This document shows positions 7,207 through 15,084 of a DNA stretch of 15,220 nucleotides, one piece after another (positions within the stretch are counted from its first letter, which is position 1; every line of letters starts with the position of its first letter). Made by a program: the position numbers and the translations under genes. This stretch comes from Pavlovales sp. CCMP2436 (Eukaryota; Haptophyta; Pavlovophyceae; Pavlovales): contig MU631344.1 of NCBI GenBank assembly GCA_026770615.1, positions 269,872-285,091 of the forward strand, written 5' to 3'. The notes below the pieces were generated by a model. It did no database searches and was not told where the DNA came from. It saw only the letters and a list, made by a program, of their open reading frames with translations.

Positions 7207-10200
7207 ATGTCATCGCGGAGCCAGCGGCCGTCCGTCCTAGCGCCTGCCCGGCGGGGGCCTGTGCTCTCCGGCGGGCGCGGCCCCTCTCCACGGCCGCGCA
7301 CGCCGCCGTCCGTCAGCATGCGGCCGCGCACGCCGCCGTCCGTCACCAGGCAGGATTCCGAGCAGATGGAGCAACTGCGCGAGGCCTTTGCGACACTCTC
7401 GGACGTGCTCGTCGACGAGCTTGACGCCATCCGGACGGATGCCGCGCGCCGGTGGGAGCTGGCCGAGGCGCACCTAAACAAGCACGCGCAGTCTATTAAG
7501 TCAGTCAAGGCAGAGCTGGCGCTTTTGCGAGACGAGGTCCGGACTGGACAGCAGGGGCTCGGCGCACGCGCGGGCGCGTTGGAGGTGGCGGCCGAGGCGA
7601 CGCACGCGGCCTCCGCGCAGCTCGCGCAGGAGCTGGGCGCCGTGGGCTCGGCGGGCGAGCTGCTGCGGCTGCACTTTGAACAGGAGCGCGAGGAGGCCGG
7701 GCAGGGCGGAAGTGCCTTGGAGGCGCGGCTCGGCCGGGCGATTGACGAGCTCGGCGGGCAGCTCCAGCAGCAGTGAGTAGATGTCCTTGCTTTAGGGTGG
7801 GCTGGGGCAGGGGGTCGTAACTCATTCTCAACTGTGCCCCCTACCCCCTGCCTTTGCCCCCGGAAGAAGATTGTCCGCGCGATCCCGATGCGCAGGAGGG
7901 GATACGGCAAGTGCATGCCACCTCCCGGTTATTGGGTAGGTGCATTGATTTCGATTTGCGGGTTTGCCCTACTGACGAATTTCTTCTATTTGGGGTGCTT
8001 TACCAAAAAAAAAAAACAGACGGGAGGAGACGGATTCGGCTCTCTCTGCACTGGACCGGGACGTGACCGCCGCACGTGAACTCGCAGACTCGATTCAAAG
8101 GTGAACTATCGCTTACCCTTACACACGCACACACACAACACACACGCACAGCTATATATATTTATATACATATTAACGCAGGGGTTAGGCTGGCTGTCTT
8201 GCCGACCCTTCTCTAGCCCTATTTTTTGATTTGCACAAATTGCCGCCCTCCTTTTTGATTTCTAGGCTGTGTCTCTATCTCTATCCCAATCCCTAGCCCT
8301 ACCCCTATTCTACCCCTATCCTAAGCCTGGCCCTTCTCACAAACCCACATACACTGACTCGTTGCCAACCCGTAAGGTGCACTTTACATGCCTATCGCTT
8401 TCTTTCACCCTGCCGCCTAGCTTGAGCTCCCATTATGGGACTTGACCAGGGGTAGACGATTGCCGCCCTCGTTATTAGAACGAGGCGGCTGGGCGAGCTG
8501 CGCATGAGTGCACGTCATTCTAGTTTTATAACTATCTCTAGCCCCGATCCTACCCCCGGCCCTTTTGACCAACCCGCATTAAACGAACTTGCGACCCAAT
8601 AACTAACTTGCAACGTCTCAGCTAACGCGCTGAAACACTCCGGGACAAGCTAAGGCTAGCCCCTTCCCTACGCCTGATAATTTCTTATTCTCCCTACGCC
8701 AACCCCCTCCCTACGCCTGCTAATTTAATTTTACCCCGTCGCTAACCCCTTCCCTACGCCTGCTAATTTAATTTCACCCTTACGCTAACCCCTTCCCTAC
8801 GCCTGCTAATTTAATTTTACCCCTACGCTAACCCCTTCCCTACGCCTGCTAGTTTATTATTATCCCTACGCCAATCCCTCCTTCTTCTTCTTTCGGTCCT
8901 GTAAGTAACCTACCTCACATTCCCCTGACCCCAATAACTAACTGACCCCAATAACTAACTTGCAGCGCCTCGGCTAGCGCGCTGGACACGCACCGCGACA
9001 AGTTGCTGCAGTGCGCCACCGCCATCGAGAAGCAGTGGGGCACGGGCAAGGAACTCGTGCAGGTGATCATAAGAAGAAGAAATAATAAATAAATAAATTA
9101 GGAAATAAGAAGAAGAAGAAGAAGAAGAAGCAGAAATAAAGAAGAAGGAGCATGTGGGGCACGGGCAAAGAACTCGTGCAGGTGACCATACGAAGAGGGG
9201 GGGGAAGAAGAAAAAGAAGAAAAAGAGGATGTGGGGCACGGGCAAGGAACTCGTGCAGGTCAGTTGCTATTATTATTATTAATAATACTATTATTATTAT
9301 TATTAGCGGCTCAGCATGGTTCCACAGGTGATGAGGTTCGTCGAGAACTCGTAGCAGAGTTGCTACTTGTATAATATAATACATGCGCACTCCAAACCCA
9401 AACCTGCCATCAAGTGGACTCGCTCGCGCTCGACGTCTCGGCTCCTTCGGCTCCCTCTTCAACCAGTCCTTCCACCGCGCCCCCGCGCTGCGGCCCGCTC
9501 CCCGCACGCGCAAACGAGTTCTCGACATTCAAGACCCCATCGCTTCCCAGCGATACGTCACCGCTGTGATCACCAATGGACTCGCTTGCTCGCGCACTGT
9601 CGGGCGGCCCTGCGTTGCGCAGCGACTCCAGCGCTTTGTTTTCGGCTCCTCATCATCCACCACTTCTACCAGCTCCCCACTTCGGCGTAGCGCGTAGGAG
9701 CCTGCGTCGGAGCGCTAAGATCAGCCTGACTTGAACTTGAAACGTACCGCCAGCCCGAACCCCCTACATTAATATAATACATGCCACCCACCTACATTAA
9801 TATAATACATGCAATATTACAATACACACACACCCCCTCACTCCCCCCCCCAAATAATTCCCGTCCGGCAGAAATGCGACTCGCTGGCTGCGACGCAGGC
9901 ACTGGTGCAGCAGCAGTTGCAGGACTTATGATTTATGTGTATTATTTATTTATTTATTTATTTGTATTTATTCAGAAATGCGATTCGCTGGCCGCGACGC
10001 AGGTGCTAGTGCAGCAGCAGCTGCAGGACCGCCTCGACTCCTCGCGCAAGGAGAACCAGCGCTGGCGCACCTCGCTCGAAGACTCACTCAGGTACTTCAA
10101 AACTAACTAATAGCTTCTGTTGGATGACGATGCCACCGGCTTACCAAGATCTACCCCCCCCCCTCCCTTACCAATTTAAATTAAACCCCCCCCCCCCCTT

Positions 10201-10431
10201 GTTATTAGGAGCACCACGCAGGACCTCGCGTCTCTCAAGCTGGCTGGTGCAGGCGCCTACTCCCGCGCAGGCAACGAGCCCTTCCCCGACAGACACCAGC
10301 GCGAAGTGCGTCGCATGCTCGATGAGCGTGATGAGGCGGCGCGCCGGGAGATCACCACGCTCGGCAGAGCCATACATTCGCTCGCAGACTCGCTGAACGT
10401 AGCGAGCCCGCTGGTAATAGGCAGGGCGTGA
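7207..10431 (+). CDS. Coiled-coil protein, five exons, 360 residues
   Basis: Proposed exons are 7207-7772, 8020-8100, 8966-9062, 9976-10091 and 10209-10431. All introns are GT...AG and the phases agree at every junction (2, 2, 0, 2), giving 360 residues and a TGA stop. The start is the first ATG, with GC-rich codon use from there. Residues 1-50 are Pro/Arg/Ser-rich and carry a 10-residue tandem repeat (RPRTPPSV..., 30 bp twice at 7291-7350). The rest is almost wholly helical heptad-type sequence rich in Ala, Glu, Leu, Gln and Arg, with few prolines, so a long coiled coil is expected. I do not recognise the family. A basic, Pro-rich head with a long rod recalls SF-assemblin-like cytoskeletal proteins, but that is weak. 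Introns 2 and 3 are large and hold partial exon copies. An alternative end uses donor GTGAGA at 10428 and the strong acceptor at 10571-10572, adding a short exon with a stop at 10607-10609. Confidence 0.8.
8595..8652 (+). pseudogene. Decayed copy of the start of exon 3, inside intron 2
   Basis: This stretch matches the intron end and exon start at about 8947-9004: CCAATAACTAACTTGCA, then CTCAGCTAACGCGCTG against CTCGGCTAGCGCGCTG, then GACAAG. The acceptor dinucleotide is AA instead of AG, so it should not be used for splicing. The 43-bp minisatellite starts right behind it. Confidence 0.75.
8661..8875 (+). repeat. 43-bp minisatellite, five units, in intron 2
   Basis: Units are 8661-8703, 8704-8746, 8747-8789, 8790-8832 and 8833-8875, all exactly 43 bp. 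The consensus begins CCCTTCCCTACGCCTGCTAA, followed by TTTAATTTTA and ending in ACGCTAAC. Units 2-4 end in GCTAAC, a branch-point-like word, and the first unit ends in GCCAAC. The outer units are the most divergent. Confidence 0.9.
9154..9185 (+). repeat. Second copy of the end of exon 3 with donor site, in intron 3
   Basis: GTGGGGCACGGGCAAAGAAC and the following CTCGTGCAGGTGA repeat 9035-9066 with one base change. The copy keeps a GT donor (GTGACC). It is embedded in GAA-rich sequence that also follows the genuine exon end. Confidence 0.85.
9231..9260 (+). repeat. Third copy of the end of exon 3 with donor site, in intron 3
   Basis: The 30 bases are identical to the genuine exon end at 9035-9064, including CAG|GT. 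The next bases differ (GTCAGT here, GTGATC at the genuine site), making this the donor closest to consensus. Use of the second or third donor would bring an in-frame TAA into the mRNA shortly after 9062. Confidence 0.85.
9304..9333. repeat. Dispersed repeat, copy 1 of 2
   Basis: TAGCGGCTCAGCATGGTTC and the next 11 bases match 12962-12991 at 27 of 30 positions. Both copies directly follow AT microsatellite sequence. On the minus strand both can encode a similar peptide, HL.NHAEPL. Confidence 0.75.
9383..9697 (+). other. GC-rich open frame inside intron 3, doubtful
   Basis: This frame of 104 codons starts at ATG 9383, lies in the large third intron and is rich in Arg, Ser and Pro. It matches no domain that I recognise. 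The reverse strand of the same stretch is also partly open, as expected for GC-rich DNA. It might be a remnant of an inserted element: GTCGAGAACTCGT at 9340-9352 is exactly inverted at 9514-9526. I do not claim it as a gene. Confidence 0.15.
9872..9927 (+). pseudogene. Truncated copy of the start of exon 4, inside intron 3
   Basis: The copy follows its own CAG acceptor and matches exon 4 (9976-10031) over 56 bases. Most differences do not change the amino acid (GAC/GAT, GCT/GCC, CTG/CTA, TTG/CTG), and one codon changes Val to Ala. It runs into TTA TGA right after the matched part, so use of this acceptor would end the protein. AT-rich (TTTA)n DNA separates the copies. Confidence 0.85.
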
Positions 10432-11173
10432 GACAGGACTTGATGGCCGCACGTGGGGGTTGTGTGTAAGTACTTGATCAGCGCATTGGTGCGAATGGCG
10501 ACGGCGGACGGGCTTAAGCGAGCTTATTTCCGAACTGATAGTTAGTTACTAAGACTTTGTTTCTTTCCGCAGTATGGAGGTAACTCACACACCTCCGACG
10601 AGAGGTTGAGAGGATAACCGATCGATCATAAGTGTGACCTCGTGCCTCCCCCAGAGCGACGGGCGCGCTGCGCTCTGACCTCTGTGGAGAAGTTGCTTTC
10701 CGCCAGATCGCCCAGAGCGATGTTCCAGGCGAAGAAGCAGACGAAGACGATCTCAAGGCTTCAGCGGCACCACTTACGCGACCTCCCTATACCTCGATGT
10801 CAACATACTGCATGAAGGCTTCGAGATCCACGCTCGTCTTCCGCTCACAGCCGCAGCTGCAGCCGCATTTTTATGTAACAGCGAGATGTGGGGGAAGGAG
10901 GCGCCACTTCCAACCCACGTCGACGGCCCGATCCGCCTTCGACTGATTCCTCGCTGTCGACATGCAGAACAGCGCGGACTTACTCAACAACCCGCGCTGA
11001 CGGCGAAACGCCGTGCAGAGCAGATCGCCATGCAAAACAGCTCGGACTTACTCAATCCGCGCTGACGGCCGACACAGCAGCACCACTCGCACGCGCAGCA
11101 GACGGAGCCGCACGTGCTTTCCGGCCACAAGGTGAAGCCGAATTCCGGACGCCAAGGCGAACGCAGCATCACC
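10432..11173. other. Spacer with possible 3' exon and tandem duplication
   Basis: The first part may be the 3' untranslated region or last intron of the coiled-coil gene: TTTGTTTCTTTCCGCAG at 10556-10572 is a good acceptor. Beyond 10610 no gene is supported. An open plus frame without an ATG at its start runs from about 10786 to 11066 and contains the tandem duplication below. Confidence 0.4.
10961..11069 (+). repeat. Imperfect tandem duplication of about 44 bp
   Basis: 10961-11004 and 11029-11069 share CATGCARAACAGCKCGGACT, then TACTCAA and CCGCGCTGACGGC. The second copy is 3 bp shorter. Both would read MQNS.DLL in the same sense, which hints at formerly coding DNA. Confidence 0.7.
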
Positions 11174-11379
11174 GTCAAAGCAACCGACGCCGGACGTTTT
11201 TCCCGGATCCCGGACCACCCAGTGCTGACATCTGACAGCCCTCGACCCGACGACCTTCCATATCGCGACTGGCATCCGCGTGCGTGCTTCGGCAATGCAC
11301 TTGGGCTACCCGATGACTTACACTGCGGCGCAATGTGGACCACGTCGCTGCTTGTTGCGAGACACCGCAGTGGAACCTG
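11174..11379 (+). repeat. Diverged repeat, left copy (plus orientation)
   Basis: The sequence resembles the reverse complement of 11551-11769 along its whole length. Landmarks include GTCAAAGC, CTCGACCCGACGACCT, ACTGGCATC, TGCTTCGGCA and GTGGAACC, in the same order. The peptides read from both copies share SDS.RPDDL and CFG.A. Confidence 0.7.
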
Positions 11380-11550
11380 TTATGTTATGATGCACCTTCT
11401 ACCGCCGGGTGCGCAGTCTCTACGTCCAGGAGGCCTCGGTTGTCAGCGTCTGATCGTCACTCTGTTTCTAGCCTCAGCATCACCATGCGGTGATACTGGT
11501 GCGCCGGCAGAGCTCTGAGCAGCCGATTTCGTTCGAGTTTGGTTGAAGAT

Positions 11551-11769
11551 GGGTTCCACGGTGGTGGCTCGACGGGTAGCCACGTGCAGCGACGCAGCCC
11601 TCAGTGCGCCCCATGCCAGTGAAAGTCATAGGGACGATTGCGGTGCCGAAGCATCTCCCGCAGATGCCAGTTGCGAGATGGGTAGCGGTGAGGTCGTCGG
11701 GTCGAGCGCTATCCGATGGCAGCACTTTGCCCGGTATCCGGGGCGTCCAGCTTCGGTGGCTTTGGCGCA
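11551..11769 (-). repeat. Diverged repeat, right copy (minus orientation)
   Basis: This is the partner of 11174-11379 in opposite orientation, separated by about 170 bp that hold the hairpin ATCACC-ATGC-GGTGAT (11479-11494). The last 20 or so codons and the stop of the UBA gene lie inside this copy. Confidence 0.7.
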
Positions 11770-12803
11770 GATAATGTGCTCGCCTTGGCCTTCGTGCCGG
11801 TGGCCTCGGTCTTCGGCTGCGTCTTGTGGCCGGCAACGTTGACTCCCACGTGCGGCTTCTTCTGCTCGTGCGAGTCGGTGTGCGGCAGCTGGGCGGGTGG
11901 TGCGGGTCGGTGTGTCGGTGTCGAGCGAGATGTCGAGGATGTCGAGGATGGTGTCGAGCTTGGGGTTGGGGTTGGGGCCGGCTTCACCTGCGCCTTTGCC
12001 TCGGCTGCCTGCGCATTGGACTCCTTGGCTTCCTTAGCCGTTTTTTTCGCCTGCGCCCTGGCCTCCTTGGCCACCTTAGCCGCCTGCTCCTTCGCCTTAG
12101 CCGCACCTTCCCCTCCTTGGCCGCCGCGTTCTCTGCCGCCTGTTTCTCTTTAATCTTCACCGTCTTCTCCTTTTCCGCCTGTTCTACCTTGGCCAGCAGC
12201 TCCGCTGCAGCCCATCCCGCCTCCGTCGCTTCCTCAGCTGCCTTCCGCTCCGCGGCCGCCTTCTCCGCGGCCTTCCACTGCTCGTTCGCGTATAGCAGAG
12301 TCGTGAGCGCCTTGTCAGCGTCTCCACCAGCATCGTCGAGCGCAAACTCGGCGACAGAGAGGTCGGTTCCTGCTACCTCGGCAAGGTGCGCCAACTCCAC
12401 GTCGCGTGGTGATTGTGGCGGCTTCTCCTCGGGGATCGACGACTTCGTCGTTCGCGGCACCTTCGCGGCGGGCGGGGTGGCCGGGAGCGGGGGGGGCGGG
12501 GCTGTGTGCGGCTCTGATGCGCGGCTTCTTTTCGCGCCAGGACTCAGAGCGCAGGGATGCACTGAACCGGTCAGAGAGGGATCCACGGGCGGCGGGTCGG
12601 GCCGTCATGGTCGAGAAGTGGTTGCCCGCTCCCCCATCTCGCTGTTCCTCATACTGCGGCTGCTTCTGCGAGCGGAAGACCTGCGTCTCCACCCCGTGCG
12701 CCTTCACATTGACACCGCAGACGCCGGGCTGCGCGAGCAGCTCGAGCGCGTGGCGCCGCTGAAGATATAGGATCATCTTTGCCTGCTTCATCGTCAACTG
12801 CAT
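11709..12803 (-). pseudogene. UBA-domain, Ala/Lys/Glu-rich protein with frame changes
   Basis: The reading changes frame twice. From ATG 12801-12803 (MQLTMKQAKMILYLQRRH) it continues in one frame to a G8 run on the plus strand (12489-12496). It then passes into the next frame, which holds a UBA-like domain at about 12290-12400 (HLAEVAGTDLSVAEFALDD, GGDADKAL, three short helices) and an Ala/Lys/Glu-rich helical stretch. Near 12105 it returns to the first frame (AKEARAQAKKTAKEAKES), followed by a Pro/Ser/Thr- and Lys-rich tail that ends at TAG 11711-11709. UBA domains usually bind ubiquitin or act in protein contacts. The two shifts compensate each other. They could be real mutations, sequencing errors in homopolymers, or unseen introns, so the gene may be intact. 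The second frame also has its own ATG at 12584-12586, a possible separate start. The tail lies within a dispersed repeat. Confidence 0.5.
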
Positions 12804-12952
12804 CGCGCTTGGCGATGAGACGGAATGCAGCTTCTGCTCGAAGGTCGGGCGCGTCGCTCCGAGCCCTCCAAGATCGATGTTCTCCGAACCTATCTTCGAC
12901 CAAACCCGGAACGAAATCACCTGCCTTCGGAGCTCTGTCGGCGCTTTGGTAT

Positions 12953-12964
12953 CTATATATATAG
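12953..12964 (-). promoter_or_regulatory. Palindromic TATA sequence CTATATATATAG
   Basis: It lies about 150 bp upstream of the proposed ATG of the minus-strand UBA gene and next to the second copy of the dispersed repeat. It could serve as a TATA box in either direction, or simply be a microsatellite. Confidence 0.3.
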
Positions 12965-12991
12965 CGGCTCAGCATGGTTCAACAAGTGTTG
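12962..12991. repeat. Dispersed repeat, copy 2 of 2
   Basis: Matches 9304-9333 at 27 of 30 positions, in the same orientation. The similarity stops on both sides. Confidence 0.75.
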
Positions 12992-13665
12992 TTCACTCAC
13001 TGACTTGGTCGACGTCAGACGTTAGTCCTGGCAGCAGGGATGGTGGTGGTAGAGGTGAGGTTGGTGGGGTATCACCACCGCAAGGTGACGCCGAAACTCA
13101 ACAGAGTGACGCTCAAACGCTGACACCCGGGGCCACCTGGACGCAGAAACTGCGCCCCCGGCAGTGGAAGTGGAATAAGTACCTATCCGGCCTCTTTTAA
13201 AAAACCCATCCACTTGCAGTCTCGACATGCAAGCAGAGACCCCAGCAAAGTGGGCGACATGATCGACCTATATTACGCATACACCTCGCACCAACCGCGG
13301 ATACACCGAACTACTACAGGAGGCAGAGTACGGCAGAATAAGACCCTCGGTGAATTGCTCACGGCATCGCGCAGCGGGCGAGGCAGACAAATATGCGTAA
13401 TCACCATCGACGCCAACATGACACACTTCGAGGCAACACGAGAAATTTAATAGAACCACTGACAAGTAAGGAGAGGGTAGGGGGGGAGAGGGAGGGGAGA
13501 GGTGGGCTGGCGCAGAAGTTCACTTTTTCTGCTTGTATTATGTGCTGTAGGTGCGGTGCGCGCGCAGGCGAGCCGCATTTCGAGACGAGTGAGATGCAGC
13601 AGAGGTTGATCAGCGCGCAAGTCGAGTGTCGTCGACAGTCGTGTGCCTGATCAGTCTTAGCGGGG

Positions 13666-14594
13666 ATGACGGTATCCGGGGGCTCGGGAGCTGGTCCCAG
13701 TTTTAACTGGGAGACCGCGAACGGGACCGGACGTTTTTATAGATATTTACACACAGGCTGGCTGCGGAAGCCCCTTTTGAGTCTGGCGCCGTGGCTCGAT
13801 TCGGCGCTTCCGCCGCTGCTCCGCGCACTCACTGGTGATGTGCCATCCTCAAGCTCCTCGACGACGCCGACGTTCTCTGCGCCCGGCTCGTGTGCAGGGC
13901 CTTCCGCGATCACTCGAGCCTGGCTCTGGAAAAGTACCGCGAGGACTTTCTCCGCACGCGCGCGCTCGTGGTGTTCGCGTGGGAGCATATGCCCGGGTTC
14001 ATCGCCGCCAACGCTCCAGGTCTGACGAACACGCTCTCGCAAGCCGCGTCCGTCGGCTGCGTGGGCGTACTCGAGGAGCTGGTCGACAACCGGCAGTGCG
14101 AGCTCACAGTATTCGCGTGCGCGGCTGCTGCCGAAAAAGGGCATTTGGACGCGCTGACTTGACTCCACTCGCGCGGCTGCCCGTGGGATATCAGCACCAG
14201 CCACAGTGCTACTGAGGAAGGGCACCTCGATGTGCTGCGGTACGCGCACGAGCACGGCTGCTCATGGGACGCGGAAATCTGCTTCCGTGCTGCTCTGGGC
14301 GGGCTCGAGGTACTGCGGTACGCGCACGAGCACGGCTGCCCTTGGAACGAAAGCACCTGCCGCTGTGCTGCTCAGAGAGGGCACCTTGAGGTGCTGCGGT
14401 ACGCGCACGAGCACGGCTGCCCGTGGGACAGCACAACATGCTTCTATGCTACTGCGGGAGGGCACCTCGAGGTACTGCGGTACGCGCACGAGCATGGCTG
14501 CCCGATGGATGTGAATGAGTGCTTTGATGAGGCTGAGCAATTCGGGCATGCTGCGGTGGTGGAGTATTTGCGCACTGCACAGCCGGCCGCATGA
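13666..14594 (+). pseudogene. F-box / ankyrin-repeat protein, disrupted
   Basis: An F-box-like motif (LPPLLRALTGD, then AILKLLDDADVLCARLVC, RAFRD) precedes several ankyrin-like repeats of 26-27 residues with the core GHLEVLRYAHEHGCPWD..TC. F-box proteins usually link a substrate-binding repeat domain to an SCF ubiquitin ligase. Here the F-box is split by a one-base frameshift near 13836-13843. TGA at 14160-14162 interrupts the repeats where other units suggest Trp. After it the same frame runs on to TGA 14592-14594. The four best repeats share nearly identical DNA (units begin at about 14232, 14310, 14391 and 14472), so they are recent or homogenised. The second unit has lost the His codon of GHL. 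The ATG at 13666 is the best visible start, but it is unproven. A short separate product from 14232 is conceivable but unlikely. Confidence 0.82.
13690..13713. repeat. Hairpin near the start of the F-box gene
   Basis: TCCCAGTT-TT-AACTGGGA forms an 8-bp stem with a two-base loop. GG before it and GACC after it can add pairs. It lies within the proposed first codons and could affect translation if transcribed. Confidence 0.6.
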
Positions 14595-15084
14595 GTAGCA
14601 GCTTGGCGGATGCGGTACTACTGCACACAGTTACACAGTTAATAACATCTCGGTATATATGTCAATGTGCTCTGCTACTTGCATTCTTGTGTACTGTAAC
14701 TAATGGGAGCCCGCCACCGTACTTCAGTGTGTGGGTGGGTGGGTGCGGGTGGGTCTGTGTGTGAGAGAATGTCGACGGGTGGGGGGTCTGTAGTCTCGGC
14801 TACGCCCCCCGCCCAACACCTTCTTTGTTGCGTGTTAGCATGGCAACGCTCTCGGACCAAGACCTCTTGAAAAATGCTGAGCCGATGATAATTATACCGT
14901 ACATAAATGGCTGACCCCACGCTAAAGGGGGGTCTGCTGGCAGTTACTTGCAGAGGGGGGGTCTGGGGGTCCTCCCCCAGCGAAGCGAAAAATTGAAATT
15001 CGGTGCCTACTTTAACTCAATTTGGCTTACACCGTTGACGTCACCGTCATGCGCGCGCGTGTCTCAGTCCTGACGCGCCCTGAC
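14595..15084. other. Spacer with G-rich hairpins
   Basis: No gene is supported. A (GGGT)n/(GT)n tract lies at about 14730-14764. Two hairpins of the G-run/C-run type follow: GGGGGG...GTAG...CTAC.CCCCCC at about 14780-14808 and CTGGGGG-TCCT-CCCCCAG near 14962-14979. If the chromodomain frame belongs to a retrotransposon, this part should include its 3' end, but I cannot define a terminal repeat. Confidence 0.45.

Larger units (their letters stand above)
9064..9303. repeat. GAA-rich and TTA-rich microsatellites in intron 3
   Basis: (GAA)n-like runs fill about 9070-9150 and 9186-9230, interrupted by the exon-end copies. (ATT)n runs lie at about 9265-9304. On the reverse strand they produce long artificial Phe/Ile-rich frames. 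Confidence 0.85.
12804..13665. other. Spacer with weak coding hints
   Basis: The minus frame of the UBA gene stays open up to about 12920, so its start could be further upstream, behind an AG at 12921-12922. A plus frame ending at 13200 (LRPRQWKWNKYLSGLF before the stop) and another at 13214-13450 have no domain that I recognise. A G-rich run (AGGGGGGGAGAGGGAGGGGA) sits at about 13479-13498. Confidence 0.35.

Noticed and set aside
7867..7909. Extra exon in intron 1 (peptide EEDCPRDPDAQEG)
   Set aside because: Including it would shift the phase and close the frame in the next exon, and its splice sites are weak.
7161..7916. Long minus-strand Ser/Ala/Arg-rich frame opposite exon 1
   Set aside because: It is the shadow of the coiled-coil exon in GC-rich DNA. 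The plus frame continues correctly through four further exons.
8270..8330. Telomere-like CCCTA words
   Set aside because: The words are irregular and pyrimidine-rich, without a regular period, inside an intron.
8661..8875. CRISPR-like array
   Set aside because: The 43-bp units are directly adjacent without unique spacers, in a eukaryotic intron.
9067..9528. Minus-strand frame with Phe/Ile-rich runs
   Set aside because: The runs are translations of (GAA)n and (ATT)n microsatellites within an intron.
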